Source: Dastarcus helophoroides
Taxonomy: Eukaryota; Arthropoda; Insecta; Coleoptera; Bothrideridae
Length of the DNA: 64,000 nucleotides
NCBI GenBank assembly: GCA_028583605.1
Contig: CM053331.1
Location: 33,148,411 to 33,212,410 of the forward strand
Reading direction: 5' to 3'
Shown here piece by piece: positions 32,758 to 45,526 of the stretch. Each line of letters starts with the position of its first letter. Positions within the stretch are counted from its first letter, which is position 1. The translations under genes were made by a program, and so were the position numbers. The notes beneath the pieces were generated by a model that was not told the origin of the DNA, did not search any database, and saw only the letters and a program-made list of their open reading frames with translations.

Positions 32758-33770
32758 TGCATTGCAGTTATTTATTCAAGTTAGCTGACCAACTCGGTTA
32801 ACAGCTAGTATAAACAATTAAAAAATTGTTATATTTTGGGCAGCGTACAAAACGAAAATCAAGAAATTAAACACACTTCAATATAGAACCTTACGATATT
32901 CTGTAGGAAAGAGTTAGTATGAAACATTTAATAAAATATCTTTGCTATTGCGAAACAAGTGGAAATTTAGTTTCTAGGTTAATTTACTCCACAGAAATCT
33001 TATTGAATACACCCAAGTAACCGGGAAAATATTTCGTTCACTCGACTTAGTAAATTAGATTGGATTAGGTGAAAATTCTACTGAAAAAAAAACTAGCCGC
33101 TCGCGTTTTGAAATAAACCGAATGATTCAGTTTCTCTTTTCAGTCGGCCGCTCCTCCGTTCCCTTCAATTTCAATCACTTTTAAAATAAATGCCCCCAAA
33201 TGAGGTTCTTTTGCAAGTGTTGTCTTTAATGAAAGGTGAAGAGAAGAGGCTGGCAAAACCCTAAATAACGTAGGAAGTTATCGCCGCCTCCCCGAATACA
33301 CAGAAGCACCCTCGGCGCATGTTCCCCACTTTTCCTTCAAATACAAAATTGCTACCGCTGCAACAACTGCACATTTACCTAAAAGAGGTAAGTTAGATGT
33401 TACATGTGGTATTCCATTTTAAAAAATAATTGTGTTCTAAACATAAATTTGGGTGCTTAAATAGGTTTGTGGTAACTATTATTTCGAATAATTATTTAAT
33501 CTTAAAATTCTGATACACAAATAAAAAATTTGTAATTTTTTTTATAAAGTTTCGATATTTTATTTGTTTTTCGAAATATGAAAATTTCGATATTAAATTC
33601 AGCATTTTCAGATTAAAGAAATTCTATAGTTAAAAGTCAAAATTTCTTAATTAAATTGGAAATTTTTTGATTAACTTTGAAATTTCAATTTTGAATTTGA
33701 CATTTTAGTCTTTTTGGAAGTGAAAACTGCTTTAGGCGCGTTGAGCGATTTTTGATAACGGAAAATCTTG
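32758..33770. other. Unassigned DNA between A2 and A3
   Basis: About 1 kb. The part at 33110-33380 is less AT-rich than its surroundings but shows no gene or domain. The last 300 bp resemble AT-rich filler. Confidence 0.4.
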
Positions 33771-34137
33771 CTTTTGATCAGCTAAAACGAATGGGGTGCC
33801 CGACAATGTTTAGCGTTTTAAAATTTTTAACAGATTTTCAAATGTCCACATTTGAAAATGTCGACATTTTCAAAACGTTACTTTTCGAAAATTTTAGATT
33901 TCTTTGAAAACTCGACAATGAAAATTTTTGATAATGTCGCGTTTTTTGAAAGGTTGGATTTTTTCCAAATTTCGAATGTATTGCAAAATGTAGATTTTTT
34001 TTTGTAATCTCGACCTTATTTTATTTTTAAGTATTGACTATTATGAAAAACTGTGAATACTCTTTTAAAAATTTCCGTATTTTCGTAAATATTTAGACTT
34101 TTCGGTGTTCTGTTTTTTTTGTAATTTTTTTTTGAAA

Positions 34138-34391
34138 ATTAATTATTACAAAAAATAAAATTTGAATCTTGTCCCCTGAAACCAAGGTTTCAAGATTTAT
34201 ATTTAAATTTTTGAAGATAACCAAGGGCCAAGGTTCCACCAAAATTAATTATTACATTTTTTTTTTGACAATTAATTGTAACAAAAATTGCAATATAAAT
34301 CTTGTCTCATGAAACCAAGGTTTCAAGATTTATATTTAAATTTTTGAAGATAACCAAGGGCCAGTCCGTTCCACCAAAATTAATTATGACT
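34138..34391. mobile_element. Two PLE-3-type end fragments in tandem
   Basis: The first fragment, 34151-34243, is flanked by the 13-bp TSD ATTAATTATTACA (34138-34150 and 34244-34256). The second, 34284-34378, has the same unusual internal junction (CCTGAAACCAAGG followed by an inverted TTTCAAG) and eroded flanks. The two therefore probably arose by local duplication rather than two insertions. Confidence 0.75.
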
Positions 34392-34589
34392 TTTTTTTTT
34401 TAATTTTTACCATTTGAAAATTCTTACTTTTTTTAAAAATGTAAATTTCTTCAAAACTGGACTTTTGATTTCTTAAATTTTCGACTTTTTTCTAAATTCC
34501 ATCTTTTTTTATAATTATTTTGGAACATTATCATTTTTTTATTGAAAATTTCGATTCTTAGTAATTTTGACTGGTTTTTATTTAAATGT

Positions 34590-35890
34590 CAACTAGTTTT
34601 CAAAATTTCGACTTGTTTTGCAAAGTTTTGATTATTTTTTGATTTTTTGTTGTTGAAAATTTCGCTACTTCTTAATTTTCAAAATTATGTTAAAATTTCG
34701 ATCTTTTTGAAAATTTTGAAATTTTATAAAATGTTTGACATTTTTCAAAATTTTAATTTTTTTGACCTAAAATTTTAACTTTTTAAAAAAATGTTCCACT
34801 TTGATTTAACTACCAAAAACTTAAACTTTTTCCAACATTTTATCTTTTCAATATTTCGACTTTTGAAAACCTCAATCTATCTGATAATTTTCACTTGTTT
34901 TTAATATTCAGGTTTCAAAAATTTTAATTTTTATTGAAAAGTTGAGTGCTAATTTCCCAACTCTTAAAAATTTAAACTTTTTTAAAATTTCGAATTATTT
35001 CGTAAATTCAATAAAAATTCTTAAATCTTTTGCAAAGTGTTAATTATTTTTTGATTTTTTTTGTTGAAAATTTCGCTCCCTCTTAATTTTCGAAATTCTT
35101 TCAAAATTTCGATTTTTTTGAAAATTTTGAAATTTTATGAAATGTTTGACAATTTTTCAAATTTTAATTATTTGACCTAAACTTTCAACTTTTTAAAAAA
35201 ATGTTCAACTTTGATTTAAGATTTTAAGTACCAAAAACTAAAACTTTTTTCAAAATTTTATCTTTTAAATATTTCGACATTTGAAAACCTCAATCTATTT
35301 GATAATTTTCACTTCTTTTCAATATTCCGGTTTCAAAAATTTTGATTTTTATTGAAATGTTGAGTGCTAATTTCCAAACTCTTTAAAACATTTTTAAAAT
35401 TTCGAATTATTTCGTAAATTCAATAAAAATTCTCCAATCTTTTGCAAAGTTTTGATTATTTTTTGATTTTTTTTTGTTGAAAATTTCGCTACTTTTTAAT
35501 TTTCGAAATTCTTTCAATATTTCGATTTTTTTGAAAATTTTGAAATTTTATGAAATGTTTGACATTTTTTCAAAATTTTAATGTTTTTGACCTAAAGTTT
35601 CAACTTTTTAAACGTTCCACTTGGATTTAAGATTTTAACTACGAAAAATTTAAACTTTTTCCATAATTTTAACTTCTCAATATTTCGACCTTAGAAAACC
35701 TCGATCTATCTGATAATTTTCACTTGTTTTCAATATTCCGGTTTCGAAAATTTTGATTTTCACTGAAAAGTTTAGTGTAAATTTCCGAACTATTTAAAAT
35801 TTCAACTATTTTAAAATTTCGAATTATTTCGTAAATTCGATAAAAATTCTCAAATCTTTTGCAAATTTTGATATCTTCCTAATTTCAACT
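34590..35890. repeat. Three tandem units of about 415 bp inside A3
   Basis: The word CTCAATCTATCTGATAATTT and variants occurs at 34871, 35289 and 35700 (spacing 418 and 411). TTGATTATTTTTTGATTTTT and GTTGAAAATTTCGCT recur at the same spacing. The units are diverged by many substitutions. Confidence 0.8.
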
Positions 35891-37763
35891 AAATTTCGAC
35901 CTTTTCTTTTTAAAAATTTCCTCTTTTGCAGAATGTTGACTTCTTTTGAAATTTGAAAGATTTTGAAAATTTTTTCCGAGTCAGCAAATTTCGACTTTTT
36001 TTATTGAAAATTTTGGCCTTTTCTTAAATCTGCATTTTTTGAAATTTTCAACTTTTTATTTTAATTCCCACTTTGTCCGGCCTTTTTCGAATGTTCGAAT
36101 TTTCCAAGATTTAAAAATTTTGAAAAACTTAAATACTTCGACTATTTTCTTAATTTCAACTATTTTCAAAATTTTGACATTTTGTGCAAACTGTCAATCC
36201 TTTATTTGAAAATTGTGATTTTTTTAAAGTTAGACATTTCTTAAAACCTTTTATTGAAATTTTCGACTAATATTTCGTAAAATTTCGACTCAATTTTGAA
36301 ACTTCGACATTTTTTTCAAAATTTCGACTCTTTGAAAACTTGACTTTTTTTTGAAAAGTTCGAATTTTTTTTAAAATTTTATTTATACATTTTTTTAAAC
36401 ATTTCCAATTAAATCTTCAACTTGAGAGAAAAGATCCTTTTTAAACTTGAACTATTAAAAATTTCGACTTTTCTCAAAATTTTATCTTTTCAAAATTTCA
36501 ACTTTTTTGCTAATTACGAGTTTTTCGATAATTTTGAGTTTTCTTCAATATTCAAAAAATTCAGCTTCTTTGAAAATTTAATTAAAAACTCTGCAATTTA
36601 TTTTAAATGTCGATACTTTTCCAAAAATTCGTTTTTTATTCATATTTTCAAAATTATCGAAAATGTCGACCGTTTTAAACATTGAACTTTTTTGTCGAAA
36701 TCCTTATTTTCTTTTGAAAATTCGACTTTCTATAAAAATTTCATGATTTTAAAGATCGACTTTTTTGATAACTTTAGCTTTATTTTTTAAAAAAAAACAA
36801 GTATTTCGAAAAAAAATGTTCAATGTTTAAAACGGTCGACAGTTTTTTTTTTAAATTTGACTTTCCATGAAAATTTCTTTTTTTTCTTTTTTTTAGATTT
36901 GATTTTTTTTTAAGTTCGTTCTTTCTGATAACTTTAGCTTTAAGCTTTAAAAGTGGTAATGTTTTCCTTTTAAATTTACATTTTTTGAGAAAAAATTCGA
37001 ATTAACACTCGAATTTAAAAAAATAATAACAAAAATTTCTATTTTTAAAATTGTGCAAAGTTTTAAAACAAATTTCCAAAAAAAACTTGCATTTTATGTA
37101 CAAATAAATTTCAAAAATTTGAATTTTAATTACAAAAAATTGGCTTTAAGCTGGAATATTTCGATATTTCGATATTTCTCTAGAACTTCTAAATTACTAA
37201 AAAAAAGTTAAATTAAAACAGTGAATTCTTAATAAATTTTTTTCAACATTTTGATTAATTTGAATTTCGAAATTTTGAGACTCTTCTCTTTTTCTCAAAA
37301 ATTTCAATAATTGCCACTTTAAGAGTCGAAACTATAAGAATATTTTTGACAATTAATTTATTTCAAACAAGTTTTTTTTTTCTTTAATTCCGAAAATCTT
37401 ATTTTTTTTTGAAAAATGTTTACTAATAAGAAATTTCAACTTTTTTTAGAAAAATGATCTGCTTCCTCTTGAAATTTTGAGTTTAGTCTTTAAATTTCGA
37501 TCTTTTTTTTATCGAAATTTGAATTTTAAATTTGAACTTGAGAATTTCAAAAATAAATTTAACATTTCTAGAAAAATTGGAAATTTCGATTCGGAATTTC
37601 CTTTGGTCCTACAGTAGTAGTAATTTTTTTGAGAAATATCAAATTGTTAAAAAGATTGAAATTTATAAGGTTCATTTTTTCCTGAAATTTCAATATTTTT
37701 GCCAAAGTTTTCTTATTTTAGTGCAGATTTAAAGTCGATTTTCCCTAAACCTATACTTAATAA

Positions 37764-38995
37764 TTTTCAGTTTCTCATCAAAGTTACAAAATAAAATAAA
37801 CTTTAAAATATTAAAATTTCGTTAAAAAACTTTTAAATTTCCAAAACAAATTAGAGAAAAATCAAATTTGCTACAAGTAAAAATATTTTAAAGGCAAAAT
37901 CTCCAGGAAAAGTCGAAATTTCAAACAAAAGTCTTTGAATAAAATGCTTATAGAGAAACACAAATAGCATAGGAAAAAAAGCATAATTTCTTGAAGAAAA
38001 AATCAAAATTTGAAAAAAATTAGAAATATCTTTACAAAAAAGTCGAAATTTTTTATTTTTCCCAAAATGTTGAAATTTTTATAGAGCTTTCAGGGTTTTT
38101 TCCGAACATTTTGTGTCAAAACTACAAAATAAAATGAACTTAAAATGGTCAAAGTGTCGTGCAAAAACCTGACATTTTTAAAGCAAATTAGAGGAACTCG
38201 AAGAAAAATCGGGAGAAGTTGAAATTTTGAAATTTTTAGAACACTTTCAGGAAAAATGGAAATTTCGAGAACATTTCTTTTTATAATATATTTGGAAAAA
38301 TGGAAACTTTGCAGAAAAAATCAAAATTTCCTAAAAAAATCGAAATATCTGAAAAAAAAACTCAAAATGTTTACACAATACTTAATAGTTTTCGGTTTCT
38401 TATCGAAGTTACAAAATAAAATGAACTTTAAAATATTAAAATTTTGCTAAACAACTTTTAAATTTCCAAAACAAATTAGAGAGAAATCAAAATTTCTACA
38501 AGAAAAAATATTTTAAAGACAAAATTTCCAGGAAAAGTCAAAATTTCAAACAAAAGTCTTTGTATAAAATGTTTAGAGCGAAACACAAATTGCATAGGAA
38601 AAAAGAAGCAAAATTTCTTAGATAAAAAATCGACATTTAAAAAATCTTTACAAAAAAGTCAAAATTTTTTGTTTTTCCCAAAATTTTGAAATTGTTATAG
38701 AGCTTTCAAGGTTTTTTCCAAACATTTTTTGTCAAAACTACAAAATAAAATGAACCCAAAATGGTCAAAGTGTCGTGAAAAAACTTGACATTTTTAAAGC
38801 AAATTAGAGGAACTCGAAGAAAAATCTGGAGAAGTTGGAATTTTGACATTTTAAGAACAACACTTTCAGGAAAAATGGAAATTTCGAGAAAATTTCTTTT
38901 TATAATATATTTAGGAAAAATGGAAACTCTGCAGAAAAAATCAAAATTTCCTAAAAAATCGAAATATTTGAAAAAACTTAAAATTTTTAAACAAA
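37764..38995. repeat. Two tandem units of about 616 bp inside A3
   Basis: GAGCTTTCA plus GGTTTTTTCC recurs with a spacing of 616 bp (38084 and 38700), as do CAAAATAAAATGAAC and TTTTTATAATATATTT blocks. The copies are closely similar. Confidence 0.8.
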
Positions 38996-39440
38996 ATGCG
39001 ATTTGAGGCAAAAATTCGAAGCTACCGTATTAACTTATTTTTTGGAGAAATAGTAAAATGCGAGATGAGTTAGTATTAGATTTTTCTTGAAATTCTAATT
39101 ATTTTCTCAAAATCTTGATATTTTCAAAGAAATTTAAGTTTTTTTCTTAACATTTTAGTTCCTGCTCGAAATATTGATTTCTTCCTCAAAATTTTTACAA
39201 AAATTAGTTTTTGAAAATGTGATTTTGATCAAAATTAAAAATAAAATAGGTTTTTAAATGTTGGAACTTCGTGAAAGGAACCTAAAATTTCTATAAAAAG
39301 AAATCAAAATGTCTACAAAAAGTTGTGTAATGAAAAGTGTTCAGAAAATTTTGAGAAAAAAACTCGTTAGCGAAATTGGGGGTGCTGCACTTCCATAGCG
39401 CCTATACGCCTGCCTCCACTGATTTTGATGATGGTAGCGA

Positions 39441-39508
39441 AAAGACGAAACGTCTAATAAGACGTTTCGTCTTTCGTTACAAGAAGTTTTTTTATTAAAA
39501 AACTTCTT
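39441..39508. repeat. Two adjacent perfect hairpins
   Basis: First: AAAGACGAAACGTCT (39441-39455), loop AATA, and its exact reverse (39460-39474). Second: AAGAAGTTTTTT (39481-39492), loop of four, and its exact reverse (39497-39508). They lie just outside the A3 right TSD. No function recognised. Confidence 0.85.
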
Positions 39509-39509
39509 A

Positions 39510-40199
39510 TGCTATCTTGTAAAGGATAAAAAGTGTTCTTAGTCTGTTTAATACTTTAACATTAAAAACGAAAATTCAAAATTTTCCTTTTTTGAAAAAT
39601 CTTAAGAACAGCAAGAGATATTTTTGATTTCTTAACAGACTATTCCTGGTCGCTAAATAGTGCAGCTTTGCCCCAATTAACTGATGCTGTTCTCTTAGCG
39701 TTTTCGAGATCCCTGTAGTGTGAAGCAAATTTGTTACAACCTGTATAAGGAATTGAATGGGATGTAAATGTCGTGTTTAAGGAATTCTCTTCTAAAAGAT
39801 GCAAAACAGACGCTACATAGTTTGAAAAAGTTTAATAACTTATTATTAGACATATAATGTGACTACATATAAGCCTTTCATTCGTTAAAGACAGTTTAAG
39901 AAATGCGTGTCGTTAATATTTTATAACTTACCTCGTAAATTCTTAGCTTAGTGCTTTTTCTTAACCAATTTTCATTTTCTCTGCCTTCTTTGGTCTTTAT
40001 TTTGCTTATTAGAATGATTTAATGACATCTTGCCAAGAATAGTTTAAATTCCTAGTAAAATAGATCCACCGTCGCGATTCATAAGATGTATATAGGTAAT
40101 GTATAATCATTAAAATTTATTAAATAAATTTTTAATTCGGACCAAATTCATTAGGTTGAATAATTCAGTATTTCTTTTCTAATTCCAGTTCAGAGTTTC
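39510..40199. other. Unassigned DNA
   Basis: Ordinary-composition AT-rich DNA between the hairpins and the decayed hammerhead element. No open frame or repeat recognised. Confidence 0.4.
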
Positions 40200-40575
40200 T
40201 CAAACTTCTAGCCCAACTTATTCCTGTTAAATTTCAATTAAATGTTTTATAATAAAACAGTCGAACGTGCTACAGTTGAAAATATTTACAAACAATAATC
40301 ATAGATCGGTTTCCTTGGCCTTAAGAGTATGGTACGGTTGTTGAAGACATTTCAAATTTATAGCTATGAGTCAGCAACATAAATACCTAACGCATGTGAA
40401 TCCTATTGTGTGATTTGTAAATGACTTTCGACTGTACCTCACGAGATATACTTTCTCTACATGCTAATTGCTGATAATTACCACCAAGATGTACGATAGT
40501 TGACAAACTATTAGTAATGAGGTAACTTTCATTCATGTATTATGGGTTGCATAACAACATTCATTAAATACAAGC
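40200..40575 (-). mobile_element. Decayed relative of the hammerhead element
   Basis: Co-linear with the 466-bp unit of 2029-3000. AACGTGCT, TGAAAATAT, CTTGGCC, ATGGTACGG, then TGACTTT, CACATGCTA-like and GGGTTGCATAACAACAT words occur in the same order and orientation. It crosses the unit boundary, so it too was a tandem. The hammerhead core is destroyed: the CTGATGA box and the GAAA box do not survive at about 40290-40335. This shows a genomic family of different ages rather than a single insertion. Confidence 0.72.
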
Positions 40576-43500
40576 GAGGAATTTTGATAAATACTTTTAA
40601 TTTCGACTTTTTTGCCCCAAACTTCAATTTTTGGAAAAGTCGAAGTTTCTGGATGAAAATCGACATATTGATATTTCTTGAATGCTTTCAAGCTTTGACT
40701 TTTTTCAAAAATGTCGACTTTCTCTCTCGAAATTTGGGTGTTTCTTCGGAACTTCAATTAAAAATAATAAGGGCCTAATTTTTTGGACTTTTAATTTAAA
40801 ATTTCGGGAAAAATGTCTTAATTTAGAGGTTTCAGAAAAAGTATATGCTTCCAGTCAATTAGAATTTTGAAAAAGCAATCTGAATTTAATAATATTTCCC
40901 AAAATTTGGACTTTAATAACAATTAACCAGTTTTTCTAGAATTTTCGTGCTTTCGAGGCGAGATTTTTCAGAATTTCTAGTTCAAATTCGACATTTTCAA
41001 TTCTCGATTTCAAATTTTAATTCGAAATTCCAGAAAAAACTTAGAAATTTAATCTAAACTCTGATTTCGACTTTTTGCTCTTAACTTTAATTTTTGGAAA
41101 AGTCGAAATTTCTGGATGAAAATCGACATATTGATATTTCTTTAATGCTTTTAAGCTTTGACTTTTTCCAAAAATGTCGACTTTCTATCTCGAAATTTGG
41201 GGGTTTCCTCGGAACTTCAATTTAAAAAATTAAGGTCTTAATTTTTTTGAATTTTAATTTAAAATTTCGGGAAAAAGATTTAAATTTAGACGTTTCAGAA
41301 AACGTATATACTTCCAGTCAATCAAAATTTTGAAGAAGTAAACCGAATTCATTATTAATTCCCAAAATTTGGACTTTAATAACAAATAATCAAATTTTTC
41401 TAGAATTTTCGTATTTTCAAGGCGAGATTTTTCAGAATTTCTAGTTCAAATTCGACATTTTCAGTTTGCGATTTCGAATTTTAACTCGACATTCGAGAAA
41501 AAAAGTTGGAAATTTAATCTAAACTCTGATTTCGACTTTTTGCTCTAAACTTCAATTTTTGGAAAAGTCGAAATTTCTGGATGAAAATCGACATATTGAT
41601 ATTTCTTTAATGCTTTCAAGCTTTGACTTTTTCCAAAAATGTCGACTTTCTCTCTCAAAATTTGGGTGTTTCCTCGGAACTTCAATTAAAAAAATAAGGT
41701 CTTAATTTTTTCGATTTTTATTTTAAAATTTCGGGAAAAAGATCTAAATTTAGACGTTTCAGAAAAAGTATATACTTCCAGTCAATCAAAATTTTGAAAA
41801 AGCAAACTGAATTCATTAATAATTCCCAAAATTTGGACTTTAATAACAAATAATCAAATTTTTCTAGAATTTTCGTACTTTCAAGGCGAGATTTTTCAGA
41901 ATTTTTAGTTCAAATTCGACATTTTCAGTTTTCGATTTCGAATTTTAACTCGAAATTCGAGAAAAAAAGTTGGAAATTTAATTTAAACTCTGATTTCGAC
42001 TTTTTGCTCCAAACTTCAATTTTTGGAAAAGTCGAAATTTCTGGATGAAAATCAACATATTGACATTTCTTTAATGCTTTCACGCTTTAACTTTTTCCAA
42101 AAATGTCGTCGTTCTCTCTCAAAATTTGGGTGTTTCCTCGGAACTTCAATTAAAAAAATAAGGTCTTAATTTTTTCGATTTTTATTTTAAAATTTCGGGA
42201 AAAAGATCTAAATTTAGACGTTTCAGAAAAAGTATATACTTCCAGTCAATCAAAATTTTGAAAAAGCAAACTGAATTCATTAATAATTCGCAAGATTTGA
42301 ACTTTAATCACAAATAATCAAATCTTTCTAGAATTTTCGTACTTTCAAGGCGAGATTTTTCAGAATTTCTAGTTCAAATTCGACATTTTCAGTTTTCGAT
42401 TTCGAATTTTAACTCGAAATTCGAGAAAAAACTTGGAAATTTAATCTAAACTCTGATTTCGACTTTTTGCTCTAAACTTCAATTTTTGGAAGTCGAAATT
42501 TCTGGATGAAAATCGACATATTGATATTTCTTTAATGCTTTCAAGCTTTGACTTTTTCCAAAAATGTCGACATTCTTTCTCGAAGTTTGGGTGTTTCCTC
42601 GGAACTTCAATTTAAAAAATTAAAGTCTTAATTTTTTCGACTTTTAATTTAAAATTTCGGGAAAAAGATTTAAATTTAGACGTTTCAGAAAACGTAAATA
42701 CTTCCAGTCAATCAAAATTTTGAAGAAGTAAACCGAATTCATTAATAATTCCCAAAATTTGGACGTTAGTAACAAATAATCAAATTTTTCTAGAATTTTC
42801 GTACTTTCAAGGCGAGATTTTTCAGAATTTCTAGTTCAAATTCGACATTTTCAGTTTTCGATTTCGAATTTTAACTCGAAATTCGAGAAAAAAAGTTGGA
42901 AATTTAATCTAAACTCTGATTTCGACTTTTTTCCATAACTTCAATTTTTGGAAAACTCGTAATTTCTGGATGAAAATCGACATATTGACATTTCTTTAAT
43001 GCTTTCACGCTTTGACTTTTTCCAAAAATGTCGACTTTCTCTCTCGAAATTTGGGTGTTTCCTCGGAACTTCAATTGAAAAAATAAGGTCTTAATTTTTT
43101 CGACTTTTATTTTAAAATTTCGGGAAAATGATCTAAATTTAGACGTTTCAGAAAAAGTATATACTTCCAGTCAATTTAAATTTTAAAAAAGCACACTGAA
43201 TTCATTAATAATTCCCAAGATTTGGACTTTAATCACAAATAATCAAATTTTTCTAGAATTTTCGTACTTTCAAGGCGAGATTTTTCAGAATTTCCAGTTC
43301 AAATTCGACATTTTCAGTTTTCGATTTCGAATTTTAACTCGAAATTCGAGGAAAAAAGTTGGAAACTCTGATTTCGACTTTTTGCTCTAAACTTCGATTT
43401 TGGAAAAGTCGTAATTTCTGGATGAAAATCGACATATTGATATTTCTTTAATGCTTTCAAGCTTTGACTTTTTCCAAAAATGTCGACATTCTCTCTCGAA

Positions 43501-44870
43501 ATTTGGCCGTTTCCTCGGAACTTCAATTTAAAAAATTAAGGTCTTAATTTTTTCGACTTTTAATTTAAAATTTCGGGAAAAAGATCTAAATTTAGACGTT
43601 TCAGAAAAAGTGTATACTTCCAGTCAATTAAAATTTTGAAAAAGCAAACTGAATTCATTAATATTTCCCAAAATTTGGACTTTAATAACAAATAACCAAA
43701 TTTTTCTAGAATTTTCGTGCTTTCAAGGCGAGGTTTTTCAAAATTTCCATTTCAAGTTCGACATTTTCAGTTTTCGATTTCAAATTTTAACTCGAAATTG
43801 GAGAAAAAAAGTGGGAATTTTGACAAATACTTTTAATTTTGACTTTTTTGTCTCAAACTTCAATTTTTGAAAAGGCCGAAATTTCCGGATGAAATCAACA
43901 TATTGATATTTCCTTAATGCTTTCACGCTTTAACTTTTTCCAAAAATGTTGAATTTCTTTCTCGAAATTTGGGTGTTTCCTCGGAACTTCAATTTAAAAA
44001 AATAAAGTCTTAATTTTTTCGACTTTTAATTTAAAATTTCGGGAAAAAGATCTAAATAAAGAATAAAAAAAGAAAAAGTATATACTTCCAGTCAATTTAA
44101 ATTTTGAAAAAGCAAACTGAATTCATTAATAACTCCCAACATTTGGACTTAATAACAAATAATCAAATTTTTCTAGAATTTTCGTACTTTCAAGGCGAGA
44201 TTTTTCAGAGTTTCTAGTTCAAATTCGACATTTTCAGTTTTCGATTTCGAATTTTAACTCGAAATTCGAGAAAAAAAGTTGGAAACTCTGATTTCGACTT
44301 TTTGCTCTTAACTTCAATTTTTGGAAAAGTCGAAATTTCTGGATGAAAATCGACATATTGATATTTCTTTAATGCTTTCAAGCTTTGACTTTTTCCAAAA
44401 AATGTCGCCTTTTTCCCTCTAAATTTGGGTGTTTTCTGAGAACTTCAATTTAAAAAAATAAGGACTTTATTTTTTCGACTTTTAATTTAAAATTTCGGGA
44501 AAAAGATCTAAATTTAGACGTTTCAGAAAAAGTGTATACTTCCAGTCAATTAAAATTTTGAAAAAGCAAGCTGAATTCATTAATATTTCCCAAAATTTGG
44601 ACTTTAATAACAAATAATCAAATTTTTCTAGAATTTTCGTACTTTCAAGGCGAGATTTTTCAAAATTTCTAGTTCAAATTCGACATTTTCAGTTTTCGAT
44701 TTCGAATTTTAACTCGAAATTCGAGAAAAAAAGTTGGAAATTTAATCTAAACTCTGATTTCGACTTTTTGATCTAAACTTCAATTTTTGGAAGAGTCGAA
44801 ATTTCTGGATGAAATTCGAAATATTGACATTTCTTCAATGCTTTCAGGCTTTCTGGAAATGTTGATTTTT
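40576..44870. repeat. Tandem array, ten units of about 464 bp
   Basis: The word GGATGAAAATCGACATATTG (with variants) starts at 40651, 41114, 41579, 42043, 42504, 42968, 43420, 43887, 44341 and 44807, spacings 452-467. Each unit has the same order of blocks: CGACTTTTT, CGAAATTTCTGGATG, CTTTCAAGCTTTGAC, TGGGTGTTTCCTCGGAAC, ATTTCGGGAAAAAG, ATACTTCCAGTCAAT, CTTTCAAGGCGAGATTTTTC and AACTCGAAATTCGAG. The outer units are the most diverged and the middle ones very similar, as expected for satellite homogenisation. Non-coding. Confidence 0.92.
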
Positions 44871-45322
44871 TTTCTCGAATTTCGGAATTTTTCTCGAAAT
44901 TTCAACTTCAAAAATAAGAACTTTATTATTTGGAGTTTTAATTCGAGAGAAAAATCTTTTGAAGATTTCAGAAAACGTCTAAATTTCCAGTCGGTTGAAA
45001 GTTTAAGAAAACAGTCAGAATTTCTCAAAACTTCGACTTTAATCCCAAATTTTTATCTCTTTCTCAAATTTTTGAACATTCAAACAAAAATGAGTTTTAT
45101 AAAAATTTTTATTTCTTAATTTCGAATTTTAACCCATTTGAGGAAAAAGTCTAATTTTAGAAATTAAAGTTAAATTGCAAAGAATAAATAATAGTTTTTA
45201 GAACAATTCCACATTTTAAGTTTGAGGTCGAAATTTGAGATAAAAAATTATAAACATCGCAAATCTTAATCAGATGAGTAAAGTCAGAATTTCGAAGAAA
45301 ATTTAAATCTCTTAGTAACAAA

Positions 45323-45513
45323 AATTGAAATACAGAACTTGTCCCCTGAAACCAAGAAAGATTAAAAAACACAATAAAGGTTGCTCTAACGCGTTTCGAC
45401 AGCCAAGCTGTCAGAGCAACCTTTGTTGTGTTTTTTAATCTTTCTTGGTTTCAGGGGACAAGTTCTGTATTTCAATTTTTGAAGATAACCAAGGACCAGT
45501 CCGTTCCATCAAA
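45323..45513. mobile_element. PLE-3-type head-to-head mini-insertion with 13-bp TSD
   Basis: 191 bp flanked by the perfect 13-bp TSD TCTTAGTAACAAA (45310-45322 and 45514-45526). Two PLE-3 terminal segments are joined head-to-head around CTAACGCGTTTCGACAGCC, giving a palindrome with arms of about 65 bp. The right side continues into the terminal GGACCAGTCCGTTCC word. It lacks any coding sequence, so it is an extreme 5' truncation or a trans-mobilised end. Confidence 0.85.
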
Positions 45514-45526
45514 TCTTAGTAACAAA

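Larger units (their letters stand above)
33779..39421 (-). mobile_element. hAT-type non-autonomous element A3 (inverted relative to A2)
   Basis: The right end, reversed, reads CAGTGGAGGCAGGCGTATAG, then GTGCAGCACCCCC, matching the left end of A2. The left end (33779 on) has an eroded terminus followed by AATGGGGTGCCCGACAATG, matching the inside of the right end of A2. Flanks CTTTTGAT (33771-33778) and ATTTTGAT (39422-39429) are an 8-bp TSD with one mismatch. The interior is T-rich to about 37740 and A-rich after, the mirror image of A2. It is longer than A2 because of internal tandem duplications (34590-35890, 37764-38995). Confidence 0.82.

Noticed and set aside
40576..44870. CRISPR array
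   Set aside because: Units are about 464 bp and similar along their whole length, with no short repeat/unique spacer pattern, and the context is a eukaryotic transposon landscape.
2028..44870. Homology between the 466-bp hammerhead unit and the 464-bp satellite unit
   Set aside because: The period lengths agree, but comparing the blocks by eye showed no shared words beyond AT-rich background.
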